64,000 nucleotides of DNA from Iodobacter arcticus (GTDB lineage: Bacteria > Pseudomonadota > Gammaproteobacteria > Burkholderiales > Chitinibacteraceae). The stretch covers positions 186,001-250,000 of the forward strand of contig NZ_JBHTBQ010000014.1 in assembly GCF_042664895.1 (NCBI RefSeq), written 5' to 3'. This document shows positions 1 to 7,448 of the stretch, one piece after another (within the stretch, counting starts at the first letter, position 1; every line of letters begins with the position of its first letter). Both the position numbers and the translations under genes were made by a program. The notes beneath the pieces were generated by a model. It saw only the letters and a program-made list of their open reading frames with translations. It was not told where the DNA came from and ran no database searches.

Positions 1-2
1 GC

Positions 3-1226
3 GCCGCAATCAAGGCAATGGAATTGCGCTATGAGCGCTTAAAAGCGGCTGGCGATTTGGCGGGGGCAGAAGAATATCTGCTTAGCGATTTCAACGATCA
101 ATCCAAATATGAATCGGTGCAGTTGTGGCACGACAATGTAATGTGCATCGGTCAGGAATCTTGCTACCGATTTATTGAAACGGTGCTGGTGGATATGAAA
201 GCGATGTTTGCCGAGGCAGGCGCACCGCTCACTACCATGCATACCGGTGGCGATGAAGTGCCGCATGGTGCCTGGGAAGGCTCGCCAGTTTGCCAGGCAT
301 TTATGCAAGCGCAGGGCATGGCTTCTATTCAAGCGCTGCAAAATTACTTTTTGGCCCGCTATCGCACGCTGCTGCAAAAGCACAATCTGGTATTTGGTGG
401 TTGGGAAGAGATTGCTTTATCTAAACAAGACGGCAAGCATGGCCCTAATCCGGAATTTGTCGATGCCAAATTCCAGCCCTATGTTTGGAATAATGTCTGG
501 GGCTGGGGGCAGGAAGATTTTGCTTATCAGTTAGCCAATGCAGGCTATCAAGTGGTGCTGTCGAATGTCACCAATCTGTATTTCGATTTGTCCTACGCCA
601 AAGATCCGCAAGAGCCAGGTTATTACTGGGGCGGCTTTATTGAAACGCGCGGCGCTTATGAATTCTGCCCGCTGGATATTTACACTACCGCCACGGTTGA
701 TCTGTTTGGCAATCCGCTTAATGCAGATAGTCTTGCCAAAATGCAGCGCCTAACTCTTGAGGGCACTAAAAATATCTTGGGGATGCAGGGTCAGCTTTGG
801 GGCGAAAATACACGCAGCCAAGAGCGGGTTGAATATCTGGCGATGCCACGGGTGATTGCCTTGGCAGAGCGTGCTTGGGCGGCTGATCCGGGCTGGACCA
901 AGATCAGCGATATAGCGGCGCGGGCTGCAAAAATGGATACAGATTGGAATCAATTTGCTAACCGCCTTGGCCAGCGCGATATGCCGCGTTTGGATGGTTT
1001 CTTAGGAGGCTACGGCTACCGTATTCCACTGCCGGGTGTGCAGCGAGAGGGCGGCAAGGTTGCGCTCAATGTATCCGCGCCGGGCTTGGCTTTGCGTTAT
1101 ACCTTGGATGGCAGTGAGCCAACGGCTGAATCGGCACTTTATACCGAGCCGTTTGTCGCCGAGGAAACGGTAAAAGCCGCCAGCTTTAGTCGTACAGGGC
1201 GTAAGAGCAGGACGGTCGTGGCTTAA
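3..1226 (+). CDS. Beta-N-acetylhexosaminidase (GH20), 3' part
   Basis: The frame is open at the left edge of the window, so the N-terminus is missing; about 407 residues remain. The translation contains HTGGDE (bases 239-256), the GH20 signature carrying the Asp-Glu catalytic pair, followed by Trp-rich barrel segments (VWNNVWGWG, GMQGQLWGE). The last ~70 residues (YTLDGSEPT and around) match the small beta-sandwich domain at the C-terminus of chitobiases. Such enzymes remove terminal GlcNAc from chitin oligomers, usually in the periplasm or outer membrane. The GH18 and PIG-L genes near 42-44 kb fit a chitin-using organism. The in-frame ATG at 18 is internal, because the reading frame continues upstream with family-like residues. 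Family assignment is firm; exact substrate is inferred. Confidence 0.93.
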   Translation, partial: AAIKAMELRYERLKAAGDLAGAEEYLLSDFNDQSKYESVQLWHDNVMCIGQESCYRFIETVLVDMKAMFAEAGAPLTTMHTGGDEVPHGAWEGSPVCQAFMQAQGMASIQALQNYFLARYRTLLQKHNLVFGGWEEIALSKQDGKHGPNPEFVDAKFQPYVWNNVWGWGQEDFAYQLANAGYQVVLSNVTNLYFDLSYAKDPQEPGYYWGGFIETRGAYEFCPLDIYTTATVDLFGNPLNADSLAKMQRLTLEGTKNILGMQGQLWGENTRSQERVEYLAMPRVIALAERAWAADPGWTKISDIAARAAKMDTDWNQFANRLGQRDMPRLDGFLGGYGYRIPLPGVQREGGKVALNVSAPGLALRYTLDGSEPTAESALYTEPFVAEETVKAASFSRTGRKSRTVVA

Positions 1227-1232
1227 AGAGTT

Positions 1233-1304
1233 TCGTAGGGTGTGCAAAAGCTGCGCACCGTCTTGCCGAGGTGCGTAACGACTTCGTCGTTTCACACCCT
1301 ACGA
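1233..1304. repeat. Palindromic repeat, family A copy 1
   Basis: A 72-bp element has perfect 12-bp terminal inverted repeats, TCGTAGGGTGTG at 1233-1244 and its complement at 1293-1304. An inner stem is formed by GCGCACCG and GGTGCG, and a short self-complementary stretch around AACGAC/GTCGTT follows. A second copy with the same ends and the same inner stem lies at 59064-59140. It lies between the stops of two convergent genes, so it may also end transcription. No coding sequence is seen inside. Confidence 0.85.
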
Positions 1305-1313
1305 TTTATGCGT

Positions 1314-2447
1314 CTATTTTGCCAACGCCGCTTTCAGCATCTCTTCAATCTGCTGAACAATCGCTGCTTCTTTATCCGCATCGTATTGCTTAATTGCTGG
1401 CGTATGGATGTGACCGACAGGGATTTTTACCCCAAGCTGATCGCGCAGGCGCAGGCTGCGGTAGGAGATTTCGTTGGATAAATAGCCGCCTCCAGAGCCT
1501 TCAACCGATACTTCATTCACCAATGCAGCCAGATCCTTCGGGCAAAACTCTTTTTGCCGCAGGCTGCTGATGGTGCAGTTATCATGCACGATAAATGGCG
1601 TTTGTACGGTGAGCATATTTTTGACTGGTAGGCTGAACTCTACAAATTCTGCCCCAGCTAAGGTACTGCCCTTGAGTTGTGGCAGTACGGGTTTTGCTAG
1701 TGTGCCGCCAGTTTTAACATTCAAATTATCCGGAAAATCAGCCGAGCGGCGCTTGCCTGGATAGCGCTCTAAATCGAAATCTTTACGCCCCATGCTGACG
1801 GTCACGATTAAATCGACAGGATTTTTTAGGTAGGGCGTGAGCAGGTCTTCCACAAAGCCCGCATCAAAATCGGCAAAGCGCACTGGTGCAATCGCTGTTT
1901 CGATTTGCGCCCGATGGCCATTTACTTCAATAAACTTGCCATCCAGTAGCAGTGCTGCCAGACCTGATGGATTGCTTTGATTGATGTTTCTATCCAGTAG
2001 AAAAGGATCAAAACCCGTGAGCAAGATGCGCCGTACCCCTTGGGTGTAGCGAATATCTTGAATGCCACGGCTGCTTTGCTCAAAGAGTGCCAGCCAGCTA
2101 TTACGTTGGGCTGCATCGGCTTCAAAACCAATCTTGCCATCACGGATGAGCTGAGTCATGGCGAGGCGAGCCCAGTAAAGGGGCCTGTCATCCGTGGTTT
2201 GCTGCGCTTGTTGGCGAGCATCGTTCCATAGCGTTTTTCCGGCACTGATCAATAAGGCATCGACTTCCCCACTATTTTTTGCCGTGGCTAAGCTGATGCC
2301 CAGCTTACTGATTTGCGTTTCAAAAGGGGCAAGTAAATGCGGCATGGCGGCTTTGGCTGCATCTAATCGTTTTTCTTCCACACTGGCGGCAAGGCTTGAG
2401 GCGCTAAAAATTAGACTAAGGCAGAGGCAGGCCGCTTTTAATATCAT
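1314..2447 (-). CDS. Secreted pyroglutamyl-peptidase-like protein (C15 family, Ser at nucleophile position)
   Basis: The 377-residue protein begins with a signal peptide (MILKAACLCLSLIFSASSLA, then ASVEEKR), so the ATG at 2447 is preferred over the longer frame that reaches 2543. The C-terminal two thirds resemble pyrrolidone-carboxylate peptidases: LLTGFDPF, SMGRKDFDLER (the family's catalytic Glu) and GHIHTP (the catalytic His, about residue 348). In classical C15 enzymes the nucleophile is a Cys in a motif like YLCN; here the aligned motif reads GGYLSNE, with Ser about residue 324 (codon at 1476-1478). It is also longer than the usual ~215 residues and has an added ~130-residue N-terminal region. 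It may be a periplasmic or lipid-side peptidase with a changed nucleophile, or an inactive relative. Function unproven. Confidence 0.75.
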   Translation of the reverse strand: MILKAACLCLSLIFSASSLAASVEEKRLDAAKAAMPHLLAPFETQISKLGISLATAKNSGEVDALLISAGKTLWNDARQQAQQTTDDRPLYWARLAMTQLIRDGKIGFEADAAQRNSWLALFEQSSRGIQDIRYTQGVRRILLTGFDPFLLDRNINQSNPSGLAALLLDGKFIEVNGHRAQIETAIAPVRFADFDAGFVEDLLTPYLKNPVDLIVTVSMGRKDFDLERYPGKRRSADFPDNLNVKTGGTLAKPVLPQLKGSTLAGAEFVEFSLPVKNMLTVQTPFIVHDNCTISSLRQKEFCPKDLAALVNEVSVEGSGGGYLSNEISYRSLRLRDQLGVKIPVGHIHTPAIKQYDADKEAAIVQQIEEMLKAALAK

Positions 2448-2523
2448 TCGATTTTTTCCGGTTTTTTGGGGGGGGCTTATCTTGAGTGTGTAAGCATAAG
2501 CTGATCGCAATGCGGGCAGACAT

Positions 2524-2574
2524 AAAAAAACGCCTGAGCTCACATACTGTTGTATGTAAGCGCCAGACGTTTTT
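2524..2574 (-). terminator. Terminator downstream of sodB
   Basis: Read on the minus strand this is an imperfect hairpin built from AAAAACG..CTGG..GC..ACATAC and its partner around a 4-base loop, followed by a run of seven T. It lies about 100 bases after the sodB stop and before the start of the C15-like gene, so it should separate the two transcripts. Confidence 0.7.
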
Positions 2575-2673
2575 AAGTATCAGCATGTTGGCTTACGCTA
2601 TGTTGCCCGCCATAAACCGGCTGATAACGTAGTTAAGCGCAAGCTACTGCAACTTGTATTTGGGTTGTGGCAA

Positions 2674-3267
2674 TTAAGCCGCTAAGCGTGCAGCAACTAC
2701 ATCCCAGTCAACCAGCTTCCAGAAACCTGTCAGATAGTTAGGGCGGCTATTACGGTAGTCGATGTAGTAGGCATGCTCCCACACATCACAGGTCAACAGC
2801 GCAGTGTCAGCGGTAGTGAGCGGTGTTGCTGCAGCAGAAGTGTTTACGATATCGAGCGAGCCATCTGCTTTCTTAACTAACCAAGTCCAGCCAGAGCCAA
2901 AGTTGCCAGCAGCAGAAGCATTGAAAGCTTCCTGAAACTTAGCAAACGAGCCCCACTTAGCGTCAATGGCAGCAGCCAGTGCGCCAGCAGGTGCACGATC
3001 AGCAGCGTCGCTATTTGGCTTAAAGCCTAGCCAGAAGAAAGTGTGGTTCCAAACTTGTGCTGCATTATTAAACAGGCCGCCAGCCGGTGCTTTTTTAACG
3101 ATTTCTTCAAGTGACAAAGACTCGTTGTCTGTGCCCTTGATTAAATTGTTTAAGTTGGTAATGTAAGTTTGATGATGCTTGCCGTAGTGATACGACAACG
3201 TTTCTGCTGACATAAATGGCGCAAGTGCGTCTTGTGCGTAAGGCAATTCAGGTAGCTTGTGTTCCAT
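2674..3267 (-). CDS. sodB: Superoxide dismutase [Fe]
   Basis: The 197-residue protein is colinear with bacterial iron superoxide dismutases, which turn superoxide into hydrogen peroxide and oxygen in the cytoplasm. The N-terminal helical hairpin contains SYHYGKHHQTY with the first metal His, and the C-terminal signature DVWEHAYYIDYRN supplies the Asp and His ligands. Length is normal for SodB. A GGAG ribosome site precedes the ATG by about 7 bases. It is transcribed alone: a hairpin terminator follows at 2524-2574, and a near-perfect inverted repeat (3306-3345) lies just upstream and may act in the leader or as an operator. Iron rather than manganese use is inferred from overall similarity to SodB. 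Confidence 0.96.
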   Translation of the reverse strand: MEHKLPELPYAQDALAPFMSAETLSYHYGKHHQTYITNLNNLIKGTDNESLSLEEIVKKAPAGGLFNNAAQVWNHTFFWLGFKPNSDAADRAPAGALAAAIDAKWGSFAKFQEAFNASAAGNFGSGWTWLVKKADGSLDIVNTSAAATPLTTADTALLTCDVWEHAYYIDYRNSRPNYLTGFWKLVDWDVVAARLAA

Positions 3268-3305
3268 CGTGATCTCCGATCGGGTATATTTTTGGGCGCG
3301 AAATA

Positions 3306-3345
3306 GCTTGAATAAACATGGGGACTAAGCGGTCTTATTTCAAGC
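3306..3345. repeat. Inverted repeat upstream of sodB
   Basis: GCTTGAATAA (3306-3315) pairs with TTATTTCAAGC (3335-3345) with one bulged base, around a 19-base loop. It starts 38 bases upstream of the sodB ATG. It could be a 5' leader hairpin or a repressor site. It does not look like a terminator because no T run follows in either direction. Confidence 0.45.
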
Positions 3346-3369
3346 GTTGGGCGGAGTGAGTACCGGTAT

Positions 3370-3389
3370 TTTGCCAGTTTTCTGGCAAA
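3370..3389. repeat. Short perfect inverted repeat between sodB and the CobD-like gene
   Basis: TTTGCCAG and CTGGCAAA form an 8-bp perfect stem around four T in the 301-bp divergent intergenic region 3268-3568. It could be an operator serving either promoter. Apart from this and the repeat at 3306-3345, I see no clear consensus promoter in this intergenic stretch. Confidence 0.4.
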
Positions 3390-3568
3390 TTAAGTCGTTA
3401 ATTTGTGCCAAATGATTGCTAAGCCATTTATGCTTACGATAAGTTTGCAATAACCGTGCATCGTGTACCGTATAGTTAGCAATACTGGGTTTTGGGGCTA
3501 GTGCTTGCCTGTGGTATCTTTCGCCGTCTGCAAAAGTTGTCGGTCACACCGGCTTCGGGAATTTAAAA

Positions 3569-4495
3569 ATGACTATTCTTGCTCTTATTATTGCACTGGC
3601 GCTGGAGCAGTTCCGGCCCTTATCAAATCGCAATCTGTTTACGCTGGCCTTTGTGCGGCTTGCCAATCAATTAGAGCGTGGCTTGAATGCAGGCGAGTAT
3701 CGAAATGGTATGGGCGCTTGGCTGATACTGGTATTGCCATTATTGATTGTGTCGTTTGTGATTTATATGCTGCTGTGTCGCGTAAATGTGGGCTTTGCCC
3801 TGCTTTGGGATGTGGCAATTTTGTATCTGACGATGGGCTTTCGCCAGTTTAGCCACGCGTTTTCAGGGATTTCTAAAGCATTACAAGCGGATGATCTGGA
3901 TACGGCGCGTGCTTTGCTTGCCGATTGGAATGGTCAGCACACTTCTGAAATGAGCGCTGATGAAGTCTCCAGAATGGCTATCGAGCAAGGTCTGGCAGAT
4001 TCTTATCGCTATGTATTTGGTACTTTATTCTGGTTTGTGGTGCTGGCGTGGTTTGCTGGCCCTGCGGGCGCGTTGCTTTACCGTTCGGCAAGCTTGCTGG
4101 CGCAAAAATGGGGCCGTAGCTCGGGCGCGTTTGGCCGCTTCTCGTTATTGGCGCTGGAAGTGCTCGATTATCTGCCGGTGCGCCTTACTGCCGCCAGTTT
4201 TGCAATTATGGGCAATTTTGAAGACGCTGTTTACTGCTGGCGCACGCAAGCTCAAAGCTGGTCAGATTATATTGATGGCATTCTATTATCGAGTGGTGCG
4301 GGTGCGATTGGCGTACGTTTGGGCGATACCCTGCATCAAGATCACACGGTAAAGTTTCGCCCTGAGCTGGGTGTGGGTGAGGCGGCTACACCAGATTATC
4401 TGGCGAGCGCAGTGGGCCTGATCTGGCGCACGGCTATTTTGTGGATTGCACTGGTATTACTGTTTAGCCTTGGCTCGTGGCTGGGGCATGTTTAG
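3569..4495 (+). CDS. CobD/CbiB-family (AmpE-like) integral membrane protein
   Basis: A 308-residue hydrophobic protein with roughly five membrane segments: one at the N-terminus, a pair around residues 48-80, one near 150-170 and one at the C-terminus. Loop stretches such as FRQFSHAFSGISKAL, ALLADWNG and YRYVFGTLFWF resemble the CobD/CbiB family, whose classical members make adenosylcobinamide phosphate, and the related AmpE proteins. No other cobalamin gene is nearby, so a role in B12 synthesis is not supported by context; many betaproteobacteria carry such a stand-alone member. Transcription probably ends at the hairpin at 4529-4556. Family call is fairly good, function open. Confidence 0.7.
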   Translation: MTILALIIALALEQFRPLSNRNLFTLAFVRLANQLERGLNAGEYRNGMGAWLILVLPLLIVSFVIYMLLCRVNVGFALLWDVAILYLTMGFRQFSHAFSGISKALQADDLDTARALLADWNGQHTSEMSADEVSRMAIEQGLADSYRYVFGTLFWFVVLAWFAGPAGALLYRSASLLAQKWGRSSGAFGRFSLLALEVLDYLPVRLTAASFAIMGNFEDAVYCWRTQAQSWSDYIDGILLSSGAGAIGVRLGDTLHQDHTVKFRPELGVGEAATPDYLASAVGLIWRTAILWIALVLLFSLGSWLGHV

Positions 4496-4528
4496 TTATT
4501 TTTCTTGATTTTTACATCAAGCTGATTT

Positions 4529-4556
4529 AAAAGCGGGCATTCGTCCGCTTTTTTTT
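4529..4556 (+). terminator. Rho-independent terminator after the CobD-like gene
   Basis: AAAAGCGG and CCGCTTTT form an 8-bp stem around an 8-base loop and are followed by an uninterrupted T run to 4556. It lies 33 bases after the stop codon and just before the ribosome site of the FAH-family gene. Confidence 0.85.
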
Positions 4557-4573
4557 ATCTGAGGAATCTGCCC

Positions 4574-5224
4574 GTGCCCAGTATCCGAATCGATCAAACA
4601 GACATTAGCGTTAATAATATTTTTTGTGTAGCCCGAAATTACGTGGCCCATGCTGCCGAAATGGGCTCCAGCATCGGTAGCGAGCCGGTGATATTTATTA
4701 AGCCGAATTCCGCTATTTTGCAGTCTGGCCAGGCTTTGCAATTACCTGCATGGTCTAAGGATGTGCATCACGAAGCCGAGCTTGTGGTAGCGATTGGCCG
4801 TGACGGTAAGAATATCAGCAAGGAAAACGCGCTAGGGCATGTGGCTGGCTACGCGCTGGGGCTCGATTTAACGGCCCGCGATGTGCAAACAGAAGCTAAG
4901 CGAACAGGTATGCCGTGGACTTTGGCTAAGGGCTTTGATGGGGCTGCCGTGCTCACACATTTTGTGCCTGCTCGTGCGATTAGCAATCCGCCTGAACTTG
5001 AGTTCATTTTAGAAATTAACGGCACAAGTAAGCAGCATGCCGATACTCGATTGATGGTTTTTGATGTAGCCACACTGATCGCGTGGATTTCCAGCCGCTT
5101 TACGTTACAAGTAGGAGATTTAATTTATACGGGTACGCCTGAAGGTGTTGGTGCAATTCATTCTGGTGATCAGCTAAAACTGATGCTAGGGGATCTGATT
5201 AATGAAACGTTTGTAGTGGCTTGA
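4574..5224 (+). CDS. Fumarylacetoacetate hydrolase family protein
   Basis: The 216-residue protein has the layout of the FAH superfamily C-terminal domain: FCVARNYVAHAAEMG near residue 17, the metal-binding EAELVVAIG, GLDLTARDVQ, KGFDGAAVL and GDLIYTGTPEGVG. The EAE Glu residues and the Asp of DLTARD would bind a divalent metal. Relatives include acylpyruvate hydrolases, oxaloacetate decarboxylases and isomerases of aromatic catabolism; the sequence alone does not choose between them. The start is a GTG at 4574 with GAGG nine bases upstream, since no in-frame ATG exists ahead of the conserved core. No aromatic-degradation genes are next to it. Confidence 0.85.
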   Translation: MPSIRIDQTDISVNNIFCVARNYVAHAAEMGSSIGSEPVIFIKPNSAILQSGQALQLPAWSKDVHHEAELVVAIGRDGKNISKENALGHVAGYALGLDLTARDVQTEAKRTGMPWTLAKGFDGAAVLTHFVPARAISNPPELEFILEINGTSKQHADTRLMVFDVATLIAWISSRFTLQVGDLIYTGTPEGVGAIHSGDQLKLMLGDLINETFVVA

Positions 5225-5250
5225 TGGCTTGTGTAGAGGCACGGTAGGAA

Positions 5251-5334
5251 ACTGAACCACGGAGGTCTCCGCGTTTCTCGGAAGAAAACCTTAAGGAGAA
5301 GGGCTTGGTTATTTCCGTGCTCCTCGTGGTTCAG
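5251..5334. repeat. CACGGAG-type inverted repeat element
   Basis: ACTGAACCACGGAGG at 5251-5265 is matched by the complementary CCTCGTGGTTCAGT at 5322-5334, giving near-perfect ~14-bp ends on an 84-bp element. The interior holds more GGAG/CTCC words. Related CACGGAG or CACAGAG elements occur at 35570-35715 and 41967-42160. It lies between two convergent genes and codes for nothing visible. Confidence 0.7.
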
Positions 5335-5378
5335 TATTTTGTTTTTTCTTGGCTTGAGTAGCGATTAAAATTTGTGAT

Positions 5379-6392
5379 TCAAACCGCAGGTAAGCTAGAT
5401 AAATCCCAGCGAGGTTGCACCGCATAGCTGCCTGCTGGCGTTGCAAACTTCAAACGTTGTGCGCCCGCAAAGGCAATCATCGCGCCATTGTCGGTACATA
5501 ATTCGAGCGGCGGGTAAAATACTTCAAAGCGGCGTTTTTTAGCTGCCGCATCAAGGCCTGCCCGTAGCTGCTTATTGGCACCTACGCCACCAGCAATCAC
5601 CAAGCGATTCATCCCTGTTTGTTTCAGTGCTGCCAAGCACTTTTTGCTGAGCACTTCCACAACCGCCTCTTGAAATGCAGCGCAAATATCAGCTTGTGTT
5701 TGCTGATCCAGCTCTTCTTGCTTGCTTACTAAAGTGAGTACGGCCGTTTTTAGTCCGCTAAAACTAAAGTCCAAGTTGCCAGAATGCAACATCGGGCGAG
5801 GCAAGCTAAAGCGTTTGGCATCGCCAAGCTCAGCTAATTTAGACAGCGCTGGGCCACCGGGATAGCCTAATCCTAATAATTTGGCTGATTTATCAAATGC
5901 TTCACCCGCAGCATCATCGACTGTCTCGCCCAAAATTTCGTATTGACCAATGCCGCGCACGGCCATCAACTGAGTGTGGCCACCAGAAACGAGCAAGGCA
6001 ATAAAGGGGAATTGGGGGGCTGGGTCGGCTAAGAGCGGAGAAAGTAAGTGCCCTTCTAGGTGGTGCACAGCGATCACAGGCTTGCCCAGGGAAAAAGCGA
6101 GGGCATTGGCAACAGAGGCGCCCACCAGTAGCGCACCGGCAAGGCCAGGGCCTGCGGTGTACGCAATGGCATCAATATCGGCCAGTGTTTTGCCTGATTC
6201 TACCAAACAGGCCGAAGTGAGCGGCAGTGCCCGGCGGATGTGATCACGCGAAGCCAACTCAGGCACTACGCCGCCGTATTCAGTGTGCATGGCGATTTGC
6301 GAGTGGATTTGATGCGCAAGCAAGCCCGCTTCGGTGTCGTATAACGCAATACCGGTTTCGTCACAAGAAGATTCAATGCCTAATACCAGCAT
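5379..6392 (-). CDS. tsaD: tRNA N6-adenosine threonylcarbamoyltransferase
   Basis: The 337-residue protein matches TsaD (Gcp/YgjD), which transfers the threonylcarbamoyl group to A37 of ANN-decoding tRNAs with TsaB and TsaE. Visible are the N-terminal LVLGIESSCDETG, the metal-binding HHLEGH, the ATPase-type LVSGGHTQL and GAAGEAFDK-like (DDAAGEAFDK) segments, and the C-terminal CTDNGAMIA. Length is normal. It is divergent from rpsU, the arrangement seen around the macromolecular-synthesis operon of many proteobacteria. An essential housekeeping gene; nothing unusual. Confidence 0.97.
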   Translation of the reverse strand: MLVLGIESSCDETGIALYDTEAGLLAHQIHSQIAMHTEYGGVVPELASRDHIRRALPLTSACLVESGKTLADIDAIAYTAGPGLAGALLVGASVANALAFSLGKPVIAVHHLEGHLLSPLLADPAPQFPFIALLVSGGHTQLMAVRGIGQYEILGETVDDAAGEAFDKSAKLLGLGYPGGPALSKLAELGDAKRFSLPRPMLHSGNLDFSFSGLKTAVLTLVSKQEELDQQTQADICAAFQEAVVEVLSKKCLAALKQTGMNRLVIAGGVGANKQLRAGLDAAAKKRRFEVFYPPLELCTDNGAMIAFAGAQRLKFATPAGSYAVQPRWDLSSLPAV

Positions 6393-6476
6393 GCCAATAC
6401 TCTATAAAAAAGGAAGGTAATGCGCTATATTAGCGGGCTGTTGCAGATCTATAAAGCACTGATGCTCGATTGTCCT

Positions 6477-6505
6477 TTGACAGGTAGCAATAGTTTATGG
6501 ATAAT
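6477..6505 (+). promoter_or_regulatory. Sigma-70 promoter of rpsU
   Basis: A perfect -35 box TTGACA (6477-6482) is followed, after exactly 17 bases, by GATAAT (6500-6505), a five-of-six match to the -10 box. It lies 62 bases upstream of the rpsU ATG and would drive rpsU and possibly yqeY-dnaG-rpoD. Confidence 0.8.
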
Positions 6506-6567
6506 GCTACGCCTTGATTGATGTAAACGATTCGGTCTTTCAGATCATCGTAAAACAGGATTGCTCG

Positions 6568-6780
6568 ATGCCTAACGTACGCGTAAAAGAAAATGAACCG
6601 TTTGAAGTTGCGATGCGTCGCTTCAAGCGTGCTGTTGAAAAAACTGGCCTGCTAACAGACCTTCGCTCACGCGAATTCTACGAAAAGCCAACGGCTGAAC
6701 GTAAACGCAAACAAGCTGCTGCTGTAAAGCGTCAGCACAAGCGTCTGCGTAGCCAAACACTGCCACCAAAACTCTACTAA
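6568..6780 (+). CDS. rpsU: 30S ribosomal protein S21
   Basis: The 70-residue basic protein starts PNVRVKENEPFEVAMRRFKR and ends in a Lys/Arg-rich tail, the full pattern and length of S21, which helps translation initiation on the small subunit. The frame stays open upstream to 6514, but homology and length fix the ATG at 6568. It is the first gene of the macromolecular-synthesis locus (rpsU, yqeY, dnaG, rpoD) and follows a strong sigma-70 promoter. A weak hairpin at 6806-6826 after the stop could set a higher level of S21 than of the downstream primase and sigma factor. Confidence 0.97.
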   Translation: MPNVRVKENEPFEVAMRRFKRAVEKTGLLTDLRSREFYEKPTAERKRKQAAAVKRQHKRLRSQTLPPKLY

Positions 6781-6805
6781 GAGTTTTTGTAGCAGCGCAT
6801 GCCGG

Positions 6806-6830
6806 AAGGTCGCCTAGAGCGGCCTTTTAG
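6806..6830 (+). terminator. Weak hairpin after rpsU (possible partial terminator)
   Basis: AAGGTCGC and GCGGCCTT pair (one T-G pair) around a 5-base loop, followed by TTTTAG. The short T run suggests attenuation or RNA processing rather than complete termination, as expected within an rpsU-dnaG-rpoD operon. Confidence 0.5.
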
Positions 6831-6934
6831 CATTTCTACTTAATTAGATTGTTGCAAATGCGAAGGCTCAAAGGCGATAAGCCGACGGTGGGCGTAGCTA
6901 ATGTGGCGATTTAATCCAATCACAGGAAACGATC

Positions 6935-7378
6935 ATGACTCTCAGACTGCAAATCCAGAACGATATGAAAGCTGCAATGAAAGCGAAAGAAGCGGACCGC
7001 TTGGGTACGATTCGGCTTTTGTGGTCGGCGGTTAAGCAGCGTGAAGTGGATGAGCGCATTGAGCTTGATGATGTGGCAATTACTGCTGTAATTGAAAAAA
7101 TGTTGAAGCAGCGTAAAGACAGTATTCAACAGTTTGAAGCGGCTAATCGCCAAGATTTGGCAGATAAAGAAAAGCTAGAGGTGGCGGTATTGGTGGCTTA
7201 TATGCCGCAACAATGCTCCCCAGAAGAAGTGGCTGCTGCGGTTACTGCTGCAATTACTAGCCACGGTAAAACACCTGCCGCAATGGGTAAAATCATGGCC
7301 GAGCTGAAAGCTGCTTTGTCTGGTCGTGCCGATATGAGCGAAGTTTCTAAGCTGGTTAAAGCTGGGATGGCTGCTTAA
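6935..7378 (+). CDS. GatB/YqeY domain protein
   Basis: The 147-residue protein is a stand-alone YqeY-type domain: MTLRLQIQNDMKAAMKAKEA at the start, LWSAVKQREVDER near residue 29, and MGKIMAELKAALSGRADMS near the end. It resembles the C-terminal tail of GatB, the amidotransferase subunit that binds tRNA, but lacks the catalytic part; a role in tRNA metabolism is guessed for the family but not established. AGGAAA precedes the ATG at a good distance. It sits between rpsU and dnaG, a common position in proteobacteria. Confidence 0.9.
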   Translation: MTLRLQIQNDMKAAMKAKEADRLGTIRLLWSAVKQREVDERIELDDVAITAVIEKMLKQRKDSIQQFEAANRQDLADKEKLEVAVLVAYMPQQCSPEEVAAAVTAAITSHGKTPAAMGKIMAELKAALSGRADMSEVSKLVKAGMAA

Positions 7379-7448
7379 GTTGTGTAAGGGCGGGTAATTC
7401 CGCCGCATTGAAGTCGAGTCCATCTTTTAAGGCGGAAAACAGCACAAG

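Noticed and set aside
2448..2543. N-terminal extension of the C15-like gene to 2543
   Set aside because: The internal ATG at 2447 starts a clean signal peptide; the extra 32 residues overlap the sodB terminator hairpin and look random.
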